A DNA stretch of 60,899 nt from Bacteroidota bacterium. Lineage in GTDB: Bacteria; Bacteroidota; Ignavibacteria; Ignavibacteriales; SURF-24. Position 1 is the stretch's first letter. Each line of letters opens with the position of its first letter. Positions 52,373 to 60,899 of the stretch are shown piece after piece. Under the pieces are notes generated by a model. That model did not search any database, was not told the origin of the DNA, and saw only the letters and a list, made by a program, of their open reading frames with translations. The position numbers and the translations under genes were made by a program. The stretch is from NCBI GenBank assembly GCA_030706145.1, contig JAUZPB010000016.1:1-60899 (forward strand), read 5' to 3'.

Positions 52373-53848
52373 CTAGAATGAAAATATATGGCTTTGAAAG
52401 CCCTTCAGATCAATATATAATCCCTGATGATAAGTCTCTTCGGTTGATCTGAGATATTCGCTTCCTGTAAGAAGATCAGTTATCCTGAAGTTGTCATCAT
52501 AGCCCAGAATATTTAATTTTATTCTACACTGTGAATGTATTTCCGAATAATTTACAGCTATCAGGCGGTTTTCGCTTCCATAGCTCCACAGCCATGCAAG
52601 TATATTTTCATGTGTCCGGTTCTCTTCCCAGGCAGGAAGTACATCCACTAGCTTCCAGCTTCCATAGCTAAAAATATCCTCTTTTACTATTTTTAGAAGC
52701 TTATTGTAAAAATCGACCATGCATTCTACCGGATGTTCTTCGGCATCGCGCCCTAGCTGAACTGGGATCTTAATTTTTCGTCCCTCAAATTGTCCATCAT
52801 AATAGAGTTTCATTCCCTTCAGTGTGCTTATAATTATTGCAGCTGCCTGTGAACGGTATTTGCCAAATGCCGTCATTGCACGCTCTTCGTCATGATTTTC
52901 TATAAATCGTACTGACTTTTGCTGATATGACATTTCTGCACCAAGGTGGGCCCTTACGGCTTCGGCATCTCCCGATAAAAGCCTGTCTGTTAGTTTTTTG
53001 TCGTAAGTATAATCAAATCCAAGCTGCTGCAATTCCCATTCGAGATCCCAGTAAGCTTCGGCTATAAATAAAAACTCCGGATATTTTTCCTTAACCCTTT
53101 CAATAGCATATTTCCAGAATTTTCTTTCAGGCTTTTTATAGCCCATTTTTTTCAAAACCCCGCTCCAGGTGTTCGCAAAAACATTCTCAAGAGGAAGCAT
53201 TGCCATATCACACCTCAGCCCATCGCAGTATTCTGCTATATCAAGAAGCAGCGAGGTCATAAAGTCTATTGCCTCATCGCTAAAGTAATTAACTTGTATG
53301 GTATCCTGCCAGGCTGGAAAGAATGGGTCCCGCCCATGAGCAAAGAACCTGCCGCTTCCCTCTGCATTAAAGAAAGTATGCGTGTCCCTTTTGTATATTT
53401 CCTCGTCTACTTCGAGAAAAATGCCCGGGTTAGTTCTTATAAGGCTGCTTCCTGCATTGAAATGATTTGGAACAAAATCTAAAAAAAGCTTTAACCCTTT
53501 TTGGTTTAGCTCTTCTTTTAGCTTTTTCAGCTCCTGGCTTGTCCCTATCTCGGGTGAGATACTGTAGGTATCGATTGCATAAGGCGAGCCTATTACGTCT
53601 CCTTCCTTCCAATCTCTGAGGGCTTTTTCGTAATTTCTTATTAGGAAGTCTTCAAAACAGTACTTTTTTACGCTCTCCGGGCATGTCTTCCATATGCCCA
53701 TTAGCCAGACTATATTTATTCCCTTTTCTGTAAAATTATCCCAGACCTCTGGAGCTATATCTCCAAGTCCGCCTTCTTTTGAGGGATTTCTAAATTTTTT
53801 TATCCAGATTCGAGTATTTATTTCATAGACTTTAGGATCTTTCAACAC
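52373..53848 (-). CDS. GH13 alpha-amylase-family glycosidase
   Basis: This 491-residue TIM-barrel enzyme acts on alpha-glucans or a related sugar. The GH13 regions are DFVPNHF (I), GLRCDMAML with the nucleophile Asp (II), FIAEAYWD with the acid/base Glu (III) and FIENHDEERA (IV). The N-terminus VYEINTRIW is typical of small cytoplasmic members. There is no signal peptide, so intracellular glycogen or maltodextrin turnover is likely. The start is TTG with CAGGAA upstream. It stands alone, without other sugar genes. Confidence 0.9.
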   Translation of the reverse strand: MLKDPKVYEINTRIWIKKFRNPSKEGGLGDIAPEVWDNFTEKGINIVWLMGIWKTCPESVKKYCFEDFLIRNYEKALRDWKEGDVIGSPYAIDTYSISPEIGTSQELKKLKEELNQKGLKLFLDFVPNHFNAGSSLIRTNPGIFLEVDEEIYKRDTHTFFNAEGSGRFFAHGRDPFFPAWQDTIQVNYFSDEAIDFMTSLLLDIAEYCDGLRCDMAMLPLENVFANTWSGVLKKMGYKKPERKFWKYAIERVKEKYPEFLFIAEAYWDLEWELQQLGFDYTYDKKLTDRLLSGDAEAVRAHLGAEMSYQQKSVRFIENHDEERAMTAFGKYRSQAAAIIISTLKGMKLYYDGQFEGRKIKIPVQLGRDAEEHPVECMVDFYNKLLKIVKEDIFSYGSWKLVDVLPAWEENRTHENILAWLWSYGSENRLIAVNYSEIHSQCRIKLNILGYDDNFRITDLLTGSEYLRSTEETYHQGLYIDLKGFQSHIFSF

Positions 53849-53917
53849 GGTTCCTGATATAGAGTTCAGAATGATTAAGAATTTTTCAAAGAAAATTCTA
53901 AATTAAAATAAGTATTA

Positions 53918-55864
53918 TTAGGCTTCACCTATCATTTTCTTTTCTTCCAGTATCTGTCTTATTTGCTTCATCAGGTTAAGAACTTCTTCCTCATCTTTCG
54001 TCACTTCTAATAAATGATGTTTAATTTCCAGATCTTTATCAATCCTAAAAATCCTTAGCCTCTTTATTGAGTCCTTTGCCTGCCGCATTGTACTATGCGC
54101 ACTTGGAAGTCCGGGATTAATTTCATCCCAGGTCTTACTGATCGAATACTTTCCCATTGATATACTAAGGACAAATTGCTTTTTCTCTTCCTCATCAATT
54201 TTGTCCAGTAGTGCTCCGGGCAGAATATCCTGTCCGGATGTATAGGCATCAAAGACAACATTAGAAAGATACTGAAAGTCGGGTGTACTGAAGTCTTCGG
54301 GTGTTATATTATTGAATATATATTTGATAACCTTTGGCTCACCTTCAAAAAGAAGCATAATTAGCTCTTTTTCAGCCGGACAAACAGCCTGCTCCTTTGA
54401 TTCTATAAGGCTTTCATCATAAAATTCTTCCGGATTAAATCCCTCGGGATTAAATCCTTCTTCATTTTTCTCCTCCTCTTTTGGGGGATTGACAACTTTG
54501 GGAGGAAGGGATGATGCTGCCTTAGCGCTGCGCCTTTCTGTTTTTTCTAAGGAAGAAGAGACAGACTTTACTACATTTTCAAGCTCGTCTTCAAGAAGCC
54601 GTTCTTTCAGATTAAACTTCTTTGCAATTGATTTGATGAGCAGTTCTCTTTTTAGCTCATCATTTACCATGGCAACTGAATGAACCAGTTCCCTTAGCGC
54701 TTGTGTCTGTTCTGCCGGATCGTTGAATTTTCCCTGCTTTTCAAGCTGAAGAGCCTGGTATTCAAGAAAATTCCGGGACCTTTTTATTACTTCTTCAAAT
54801 TCCTGACGTCCGGCACTATTAACATATGAGTCAGGATCTTCTCCCTGTGGAAGCTCGCCGATCTTGACCTCAAAACCGTGCTTTACAAGTATCTCAATGC
54901 TTCTTATCGATGCCTTTATGCCGGCAGCATCGGCATCGTAGAAAACAATGATGTTCTTTGTATAACGGGCAAGCATCTGCGCCTGCTCTTCTGTCAGCGC
55001 CGTTCCGCATGAGGCTACAACATTCTTTATTCCATTTTGATAGAGTGAAATAAGATCAATATAGCCTTCTACAAGAATTGCCTTGTCTAACTTCCTTATT
55101 TCTTCTTTTGAATGATATAGCCCATAGAGAGTCTTTCTCTTGAAGTATACAGGACTTTCTGGCGAATTTAAGTATTTTGCAGCTTTATCGGATTTCTGCA
55201 TTACTCTTCCGCCAAAGGCAATTACTCTGCCATTGGGGGAGAAGATTGGAAAGATGACCCTGTCTCTAAACTTGTCATAGTATCCACTGCCATTGTCTCT
55301 TTTGTCTGTAAGTCCAAGAAGACTGGTCTTTTCAAGATCTATTCTGTTCATCTTGGCATAGTTTACAAAACTATCCCAGCCAGGAAGAGCATAACCAAGC
55401 CCAAAAATTCTCTGCGTCTGAGGTTTTATGTTCCTTTTTGAAAAATAAGTCCTGGCTGATTCACCTTCCGAATTATTAAAAAGATTATTAAGGAAGAATT
55501 TTGCCGCAAGCGTATTTATATCAAAAAGGATTTCCTGTTCACTCTGCTTTTCAGAGGGCCGCTGTGTTTCTTCTGTCTCGAGTATAATTCCACTCTTACG
55601 TGCAATTTCCTGTACTGCCTCTATAAAAGAGATACTCTCATAATCCATTAAGAACTTAAATACATTGCCCCCGGCATGGCATCCGAAGCAGTGATATATC
55701 TGTTTTTCGCTGCTTACAATAAAAGATGGGGTCTTTTCCTGATGAAACGGGCAAATTCCAATGAAATTCCGCCCCCTCTTCTTTAACTGTACGTGTTCAG
55801 AAATAATATCAACTATATCTACTGAGGAGCGGACCTCTTCAACTTTTCTTTCAGGTATATTCAT
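53918..55864 (-). CDS. dnaG: DNA primase
   Basis: This 648-residue primase makes RNA primers at the replication fork. The N-terminal CHC2 zinc finger uses Cys38, His41, Cys59 and Cys62. The Toprim domain has VEGYIDL and FYDADAAG. The last 150 residues form the DnaB-helicase-binding part, preceded by a Pro/Glu/Asn-rich linker (about 455-490) with a GFNPEGFNPEEF repeat. Length is typical. It is not in the usual rpsU-dnaG-rpoD arrangement. Confidence 0.97.
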   Translation of the reverse strand: MNIPERKVEEVRSSVDIVDIISEHVQLKKRGRNFIGICPFHQEKTPSFIVSSEKQIYHCFGCHAGGNVFKFLMDYESISFIEAVQEIARKSGIILETEETQRPSEKQSEQEILFDINTLAAKFFLNNLFNNSEGESARTYFSKRNIKPQTQRIFGLGYALPGWDSFVNYAKMNRIDLEKTSLLGLTDKRDNGSGYYDKFRDRVIFPIFSPNGRVIAFGGRVMQKSDKAAKYLNSPESPVYFKRKTLYGLYHSKEEIRKLDKAILVEGYIDLISLYQNGIKNVVASCGTALTEEQAQMLARYTKNIIVFYDADAAGIKASIRSIEILVKHGFEVKIGELPQGEDPDSYVNSAGRQEFEEVIKRSRNFLEYQALQLEKQGKFNDPAEQTQALRELVHSVAMVNDELKRELLIKSIAKKFNLKERLLEDELENVVKSVSSSLEKTERRSAKAASSLPPKVVNPPKEEEKNEEGFNPEGFNPEEFYDESLIESKEQAVCPAEKELIMLLFEGEPKVIKYIFNNITPEDFSTPDFQYLSNVVFDAYTSGQDILPGALLDKIDEEEKKQFVLSISMGKYSISKTWDEINPGLPSAHSTMRQAKDSIKRLRIFRIDKDLEIKHHLLEVTKDEEEVLNLMKQIRQILEEKKMIGEA

Positions 55865-56015
55865 TTTTCCCCGTTCTTTTTCGCCTTATTGCTTTTGTCT
55901 CTTTACAACAAGTCTCTTTACAACAAGTAGCGGCATATCTAATACAATCCTTTTCTAAATACATCCTATTAAATTATCACAAAAACTAAATGAAAACAAT
56001 AAGGAGCTATAACAA

Positions 56016-56063
56016 AAAAGCCCGTAGCTAAAGGATTTGTCACATCCTGCTCTACAGGCTTTT
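56016..56063 (-). terminator. Terminator after the beta-lactamase gene
   Basis: AAAAGCCcGTAG (56016-56027) pairs with CTACaGGCTTTT (56052-56063), with an inner AGGAT/ATCCT helix. Read on the minus strand it is followed by TTTTTTGTT. Confidence 0.85.
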
Positions 56064-56091
56064 AATTGTTTTTTAAGCTTAAGTTATTTAT

Positions 56092-56880
56092 CTATAAGAG
56101 CTGCATATCCTTAAGCATAGAAATAATAATGTCACGGGCTTTAGGTCCGTTTGTATCAGGATTTTTACTCTCAAGGTTTAAGGCAAAGATATATGTGTTA
56201 TCTTTAGTTGTAAGATAGCCTGTGTACCATCCAAGAAAATTTCCATCTACTGCGCCCGAAGAACCAGTCTTACCTCTTAAGGTTGCTTTATCGGTTTTAA
56301 GATAGATCATTATATCTTTGACCATATCAATTGAGCGCTTTGAAAATGGCAGCTCATTTTTATATAACTTTTTCAGAAACTCGACCTGCTCACTAGCTGA
56401 TATTTTAAGAGAACTCATAAGCCAGAACTTATCAATTCCACCTGAGATGTCTTCGTTGCCATAGTGTAGCCTTTTAATAAAAGACTTCATCTTTTTTTTG
56501 CCTACACGTCTTGCTAGTTCCTGATAGTATGGGACGACAGAGTTTTCAAAAGCAGTTCTTAATGTGTGATCCTTATTCCAGACCTCCATTGGCCGCTTCT
56601 TTCCATCCCATTTAATGACAAAACTTGTATCTTTTATTACACCTGTCTCAAGGCCAATAAGCGAGTTTGCTATCTTAAATGTCGAGCATGGCGAAAGGCG
56701 CTCGTCTGTCTTTTTATCATTGTACTTTATGTATTCATTCTTATTTAAGTCAAGCATTAAAAAGGCAGCATCATAGCCCTGGAAATATTTGTCAAGTTTA
56801 ACTGTTTGACTGGTTTCTTCCTTTTTCACTTGGGCAAATAGACTAGAAAAAATTAAAAACAGTAAAAGTATCTTTTTCAT
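56092..56880 (-). CDS. Class D (OXA-type) beta-lactamase
   Basis: This 262-residue periplasmic serine beta-lactamase has a signal peptide (about residues 1-16, …SSLFAQ). The class D motifs are all present: STFK with Ser66 and Lys69, SVV at 114-116, YGN at 140-142, the KFWL block at 151-154 and KTG at 204-206. WDGKKRP…WNKDHTL is also family-typical. Spacing and length match acquired OXA enzymes, but no mobile elements flank it and its composition matches its neighbours. It is therefore probably an old chromosomal gene. The spectrum cannot be inferred. Confidence 0.93.
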   Translation of the reverse strand: MKKILLLFLIFSSLFAQVKKEETSQTVKLDKYFQGYDAAFLMLDLNKNEYIKYNDKKTDERLSPCSTFKIANSLIGLETGVIKDTSFVIKWDGKKRPMEVWNKDHTLRTAFENSVVPYYQELARRVGKKKMKSFIKRLHYGNEDISGGIDKFWLMSSLKISASEQVEFLKKLYKNELPFSKRSIDMVKDIMIYLKTDKATLRGKTGSSGAVDGNFLGWYTGYLTTKDNTYIFALNLESKNPDTNGPKARDIIISMLKDMQLL

Positions 56881-56950
56881 TGTGCGTTTGTTTTCTCCCC
56901 TTGTGTGTCTGTTTTTTCTCCCCTGGGAAAAATATTGATCCGTAATAATT

Positions 56951-59137
56951 TTAAAAATAGTAGAGGTAATTTACTTTAACAACAGAAGCTCTTTCAGTAA
57001 CACGCATTATGCGTGGAAGCTCATGTCCATTATTATCATAGTATGGATCCCGGTTCTGTACTTCATTATAGGCAAAATATATCCAGCTTTTTGGTGAAAA
57101 ATTGTAGGAAAATAAAAATCCTATTATTACACTGTTAAGCCTGTCTGCTGATTTTAGAAAAACATTATCTACGTAGATTCTTGTTGTCATGTTATTTATT
57201 GGGGTCAGTGTAACATAAGGGCGTGCGTTATATGTAATATCCTCAAGAGATCCATCAGGCTTGTTTTCAATATACATATTATAATCATTACCTATAGAGA
57301 GATTCTTTGAGGCTTTCCACTCGAATGTATTATTAAGCCAAAAGTAAGTGGCCAGGTAGTCTCTGTCAAAATTATAGGTCTTTGAATATCCGCAGCTTAG
57401 ATTTGCATTCCAAAGAGGAGAAATATTATACCATGAGCTAAGGGATATATCCCTTGAGTCATAGAGCTTGTCGCTGTCTTTTGATCTTCCTATAGTTCCG
57501 CTTAACTCATATCCCCAGTTGTCTCTAAACTGCATATTTATACCAAGTATAATCGAACGGTCCGTATAATCATCTACTTTTTCATAGTTTAAAGATTCCC
57601 CGACATACAAAAGTAAAGATTTAAGGTATCCTTTATCAAAATACCAGTTCGGTCCGCCAATAGTTGTTAGTTCTGCGGTTCCTTTCCATGGAACATAACC
57701 TATAGTATTTCCTTCAAAGTTCTCTCCAATATACCGTGTACGGCTATATAAAACATAGCTTCTGGAGAAGTTCATAAAACCTGCAGAAAATCCGAAATCT
57801 CCTTTATCTCCTTCAAAGGATCTTGCAATCTGATATGAAAGCTGCCAGTCTGATTTTCTGAATGCTCCATCAATGTCAAGAACACCCGAATTTCCCTTTT
57901 CAGTAGCTTTGCCTGCAAACAAGATTCCAAGGGTTGAATTATCGAGTATCTGCTTTTTTATGCGCGCAACTCCATAATAAGCTCTATCTTCTTTATGCAT
58001 TACTGAATCAACTTTATAATCCTTTTCTCCCGTTACAGCCAGCAAACTGCCGTATTCAATGTCGCTAATGCGGCCAAAAGCCTTTGTCCCAGATAAAAGC
58101 GGTACGTCACTCCCATCTGGAAGTTTCTTTCCAATCCTTCTTGAATAAAAGAGTTCCAGAGGTTTATAGAACCCGGAATTGCTTTCTTTTCCTGAGGCCA
58201 TAAAGATTTCATTGCCCTGCGTAAAAAATGGCCTCTTTTCGTCAAAACGGGATTCATACCTCGAAATATTAAAATCATATGGATCGGCTTCTATCTGTGC
58301 AAAGTCTGGATTAGCTGTTAACTGAAGTGTCAGACTTGGGGATGGATTATATAATATGTCAAGCCCTGCATTTGGTTTTACTTTGTATTTCCCATCATCC
58401 TGAAGTGAAACATTTGTAATTGCAACGGGGAAGACTTCGAGATTTATTCCTTGTGAGGATGGCTTTACATCATTAAAGACAAGATGTCCGAACTTGGAGA
58501 TCCTTAAACCTTCATTCTGTGCGTATTTGTTCCAATAGAGATCTTCATTTGTGTGGGCTATCCATCTGTCAAAATCCAAACCCCACTCATTTAAGGTTTT
58601 GTCATATGAAATAGATCTGAAAGGTATCTTGATCTCTACAACATAACCCCAGCTATAAACCTTAGCTTCAGAAAACCAGATGCCATCCCAGTTGTAGTCT
58701 TTATTTCTTCCGTCATCTATCATTCGGCAGTCGTCTCTTGCTCCAGAGGCACTAACGGCAAACTTATAGGCACTTCTTTTGTCATTATATGTATCGAGCA
58801 TTATCGAGACCATATCACCACTTGCCTGATCGAGTGTCCCTGAGTTTACTTGTATGAGCCCTGTGTTATCGTAAGCAACTATCAGGCAGTAAAGTGCATC
58901 ATCTGTGGCAAGGACTTTTGCTACAGTTTTCTGCGTAGGAGTAATGCCATAATAAGGTGCTTTCTGAAAGAAATTTGTTGCTGAATCGGCTTTTGCCCAT
59001 ACTGGATCAATTAAACCATCAATAGTAATTTCACTTTGAACCCTTTTGATCCTTAAGACATTCCCTTCAGAATCTGCAGCTATTAAGATCTCAGTAAACA
59101 GGAACACTAAGGCTAAAACAGTAAAAATCTTGTTCAT
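56951..59137 (-). CDS. DUF5916 outer-membrane protein with CBM9-like N-terminal domain
   Basis: This 728-residue protein has a signal peptide (about 1-20). A carbohydrate-binding-module-9-like domain follows (about 25-205: IDGLIDPVWAKADSATNFFQ…, …GDMVSIMLDTYNDKRSAYKFAVS…). The rest is a long beta-rich DUF5916 region with the signature FDEKRPFFTQGNEIF and a barrel-like C-terminus ending …VKVNYLYYF. The family is widespread in Bacteroidota, and function is not established; surface or outer-membrane location is likely. It lies downstream of a MarR-type gene on the same strand, 197 bases away. Confidence 0.85.
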   Translation of the reverse strand: MNKIFTVLALVFLFTEILIAADSEGNVLRIKRVQSEITIDGLIDPVWAKADSATNFFQKAPYYGITPTQKTVAKVLATDDALYCLIVAYDNTGLIQVNSGTLDQASGDMVSIMLDTYNDKRSAYKFAVSASGARDDCRMIDDGRNKDYNWDGIWFSEAKVYSWGYVVEIKIPFRSISYDKTLNEWGLDFDRWIAHTNEDLYWNKYAQNEGLRISKFGHLVFNDVKPSSQGINLEVFPVAITNVSLQDDGKYKVKPNAGLDILYNPSPSLTLQLTANPDFAQIEADPYDFNISRYESRFDEKRPFFTQGNEIFMASGKESNSGFYKPLELFYSRRIGKKLPDGSDVPLLSGTKAFGRISDIEYGSLLAVTGEKDYKVDSVMHKEDRAYYGVARIKKQILDNSTLGILFAGKATEKGNSGVLDIDGAFRKSDWQLSYQIARSFEGDKGDFGFSAGFMNFSRSYVLYSRTRYIGENFEGNTIGYVPWKGTAELTTIGGPNWYFDKGYLKSLLLYVGESLNYEKVDDYTDRSIILGINMQFRDNWGYELSGTIGRSKDSDKLYDSRDISLSSWYNISPLWNANLSCGYSKTYNFDRDYLATYFWLNNTFEWKASKNLSIGNDYNMYIENKPDGSLEDITYNARPYVTLTPINNMTTRIYVDNVFLKSADRLNSVIIGFLFSYNFSPKSWIYFAYNEVQNRDPYYDNNGHELPRIMRVTERASVVKVNYLYYF

Positions 59138-59334
59138 GTTGATACTTCCGATAGATATTTTTTAGCTTTTAGACTGTAGTTTAATAAATAAGTTACACTT
59201 CAAGGACCCCAAAGCTCTCAAGTTTAGGCTTGAATTTTAAACATAGTAAAGCGGTCCGGAGGATATAAAACACCCGGTAAGATATAGCATTCTAACTGTC
59301 GTAGAAATTTTAATGAATCGTAGAGCTTATTGTC

Positions 59335-59784
59335 CTATTTAACCTCTGACCAGTTCTTAAATCCCTTCACTAATTCCTCCATTGCAGAGATAACACTTGG
59401 GATTCTTTCGGCTTCCATGTGAGAGAGTATCTCGCTGTGCAGTCTTATGTGGTTTTCGTTAAGGTTTTTAATAAGAGGCAGACTTGACTCGGTGAGCAAA
59501 ACAATAATGCCTCTCCTATCGTCCGGATCAATTTCTCTTGTAATCAGTCCTTTTGATTCCAGAGAAGTAATAATATGTGTGATCCTTCCAGGGGTAAGAT
59601 TCATCAGCTTAACCAACTCCTTAACATTTAAGGAATTTGAATTTCTGAAGAAACGGAGGAATTTAAACTCAACAGGAGTAAGATTAAATTTTTCGGCTAA
59701 GAAAAGTTCATTGTCCCGCCATGTTTTCACTAATTCAAATGTTAAATCAGCCATCTGTTCGGCTTGATTATTTACTTGGTCCAT
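59335..59784 (-). CDS. MarR-family transcriptional regulator
   Basis: This 149-residue dimeric winged-helix regulator has the recognition region LVKLMNLTPGRITHIITSLESKGLI and the wing REIDPDDRRGIIVLLTE, followed by a C-terminal dimer helix. ATG 59784 is preferred; a TTG four codons earlier is possible. Its promoter is visible just upstream. It might control the DUF5916 gene behind it, but the ligand and targets are unknown. Confidence 0.92.
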   Translation of the reverse strand: MDQVNNQAEQMADLTFELVKTWRDNELFLAEKFNLTPVEFKFLRFFRNSNSLNVKELVKLMNLTPGRITHIITSLESKGLITREIDPDDRRGIIVLLTESSLPLIKNLNENHIRLHSEILSHMEAERIPSVISAMEELVKGFKNWSEVK

Positions 59785-59814
59785 CTTTTTTTCCAAAATA
59801 TAAAAAAACCAACC

Positions 59815-59846
59815 CTAAAATATTTCAAATTCTTGCCAGACGCAAA
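59815..59846 (-). promoter_or_regulatory. Promoter of the MarR-type gene
   Basis: On the minus strand: TTTG (59846-59843), 20 bases, TATTTTAG (59822-59815), one mismatch from TAnnTTTG. The start would be near 59808, leaving a leader of about 24 bases. Confidence 0.55.
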
Positions 59847-59891
59847 CGTTTTAAAATATTTTATGGATTATTCCTTGAACCAAATGCCCTG

Positions 59892-60182
59892 TTAGTGCTG
59901 TTTTTTATCGGCTTTACCGAAAATATTATGAACTATATTCATAAATCTCCCAAATAAGCCATTTTTGCCCTTGGCTTTATCTATCTGATTTCTGAACTTT
60001 TCTTTAACTGAATCTAAAAGTTTTCGCGCCCACAGAAACTCGGTCGCAAGTATTGCCAGCCCGGCAGGTATGACTATAAAGGCCGGACCTGGCAACACAA
60101 TCATTGCAACACCAATTAGTGTTACTGTAAAACCTACTACACCAACGATGAGCCTTTTTACTTGTTTGAGAGTTCTTTTCAC
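59892..60182 (-). CDS. PGPGW-family small membrane protein
   Basis: This 96-residue protein has two hydrophobic segments (about 10-30 and 33-48) around the family signature VLPGPAFIVIPAGLAILATEFLWARK, then a basic tail. Such proteins are uncharacterised inner-membrane proteins. The start is GTG with GGAG upstream. It lies 30 bases after gmd on the same strand, so it probably shares its transcript. Confidence 0.82.
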   Translation of the reverse strand: MKRTLKQVKRLIVGVVGFTVTLIGVAMIVLPGPAFIVIPAGLAILATEFLWARKLLDSVKEKFRNQIDKAKGKNGLFGRFMNIVHNIFGKADKKQH

Positions 60183-60212
60183 TTGCAGGAGCTCTCCTGG
60201 TTTATATATTGA

Positions 60213-60899
60213 TCAATAACCTTTTTTAATTGTTAGCTCTAAGTCTGCTTTTGCCATTAGCTTTACAAGCTCACTAAACTTTGTCTTTGGGGTCCAGTTA
60301 AGCCTTTCTTTAGCCTTTGAGGCATCACCAATTAAAAGCTCAACTTCAGTGGGCCTGTAGTAGTTTGGATTTACCTCAACTATGCAGTCACCTTCTTTTA
60401 GGTTCTGATCTATGCTCTTTTCTAAACTCTGAAGGCTGAACTTTGAATTTTGCTGCTTCTCTTGCTGAGCTTTAAGAATATTTAAGACTAAATCTTTATT
60501 TATTGAACTTACAACGGCTTTTTCATTTTCTTCCTTCCCCTTCCACTGAATCTCAATTCCAAGTTCACGGAATGTAAGCTCTGTAAATTCTTTTACCGTA
60601 TGCATCTCTCCTGTAGCTAAGACGAAGTCTTCTGCCTTTTCATGCTGAAGTATTCTCCACATCCCTTCACAGTACTCGGGTGCATAGCCCCAGTCTCTCT
60701 TTGAATTCAGGTTCCCAAGTGAAAGGCTCTTCTGAAGCCCTAAGACTATCCTTGCTGCTGCACGTGTTATCTTCCTGGTTACAAATGTCTCACCACGCCT
60801 TGGTGACTCATGGTTAAAGAGTATGCCATTACAAGCAAATAGGTTATATGCTTCCCTGTAGTTTACTATTATCCAGTACCCATAGAGCTTTGCTACCCC
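60213..60899 (-). CDS. gmd: GDP-mannose 4,6-dehydratase, 3' part (5' end outside the window)
   Basis: The last 228 residues of an enzyme that makes GDP-4-keto-6-deoxymannose for fucose/rhamnose-type surface sugars. Visible: [51 protein letters not shown] and [22 protein letters not shown]. The N-terminal NADP site and the catalytic Tyr/Lys lie beyond the right edge. Between [10 protein letters not shown] and [14 protein letters not shown] there is an extra stretch of roughly 35-40 residues, Gln/Lys/Ser-rich, not present in the usual enzyme. The frame is unbroken from the window edge. Confidence 0.92.
   Translation of the reverse strand, partial: GVAKLYGYWIIVNYREAYNLFACNGILFNHESPRRGETFVTRKITRAAARIVLGLQKSLSLGNLNSKRDWGYAPEYCEGMWRILQHEKAEDFVLATGEMHTVKEFTELTFRELGIEIQWKGKEENEKAVVSSINKDLVLNILKAQQEKQQNSKFSLQSLEKSIDQNLKEGDCIVEVNPNYYRPTEVELLIGDASKAKERLNWTPKTKFSELVKLMAKADLELTIKKGY

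Noticed and set aside
1-60899. tRNA, rRNA, CRISPR or insertion-sequence genes
   Set aside because: None were seen: no cloverleaf-like segments, transposase motifs or regularly spaced repeats with unique spacers. A covariance-model scan could still find a missed RNA.

Overview
The window (60,899 bases, AT-rich, gene-dense) looks like chromosomal DNA from a bacterium of the Bacteroidota/Chlorobiota side of the FCB group, perhaps an Ignavibacteria-like lineage. This placement is inference. It rests on close matches to the Bacteroidota-type promoter (TTG or TTTG, about 20 nt, TAnnTTTG), on families common there (DUF3109, DUF5916, M2 peptidase, short GroES-like co-chaperone, YpdA) and on a complete housekeeping set (dnaG, rpoN, hslUV). 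I see no rRNA, tRNA, CRISPR array, prophage or insertion sequence.

Layout. 1-12.6 kb: a secreted protein with a duplicated domain, a ClC channel with CBS domains, an alpha-2-macroglobulin lipoprotein paired with penicillin-binding protein 1C, a gene remnant, and a Bax-inhibitor-1-like membrane protein. 12.7-16.0 kb: a gatE-gatD operon on the minus strand, encoding the tRNA-dependent amidotransferase otherwise typical of Archaea. 16.3-20.4 kb: a small orphan gene, then a minus-strand outer-membrane barrel / periplasmic binding protein / chemoreceptor operon. 20.7-31.5 kb: a nine-gene plus-strand heme operon, hemX-hemA-hemC-(tetR-hemD)-hemE-hemN-hemH-hemG-hemB, running from glutamyl-tRNA to protoheme and lacking only hemL. 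31.8-44.5 kb: a REC-PAS4-histidine kinase, a metalloprotease, an ArsR-DUF2087-GIY-YIG fusion, an MFS exporter, an aldo/keto reductase, a GroES-like protein, an M2 peptidase, a membrane protein and YpdA. 44.5-60.9 kb: mostly minus-strand genes: metallophosphoesterase, a broken DUF3298 gene, a plus-strand cytochrome c, hslVU, DUF3109-rpoN, a GH13 enzyme, dnaG, a class D beta-lactamase, DUF5916, MarR, PGPGW and the 3' part of gmd.

The most notable feature is in the heme operon. Uroporphyrinogen-III synthase (HemD) is fused in one uninterrupted frame to an N-terminal TetR-type regulator. A near-perfect 20-bp palindrome lies between the -33 and -7 elements of the operon's promoter, and 12 bases of it recur just before hemC. 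I infer a self-regulating heme operon in which a pathway enzyme carries its own repressor domain. The second notable feature is the bacterial GatDE pair. A third is an ArsR-family protein fused to a GIY-YIG domain, with a strong internal ribosome-binding site that could release the nuclease-like part on its own.

Function assignments come from reading motifs by eye; no database search was run. Start codons were chosen from ribosome-binding sites and promoter positions and often differ from the longest open frame.
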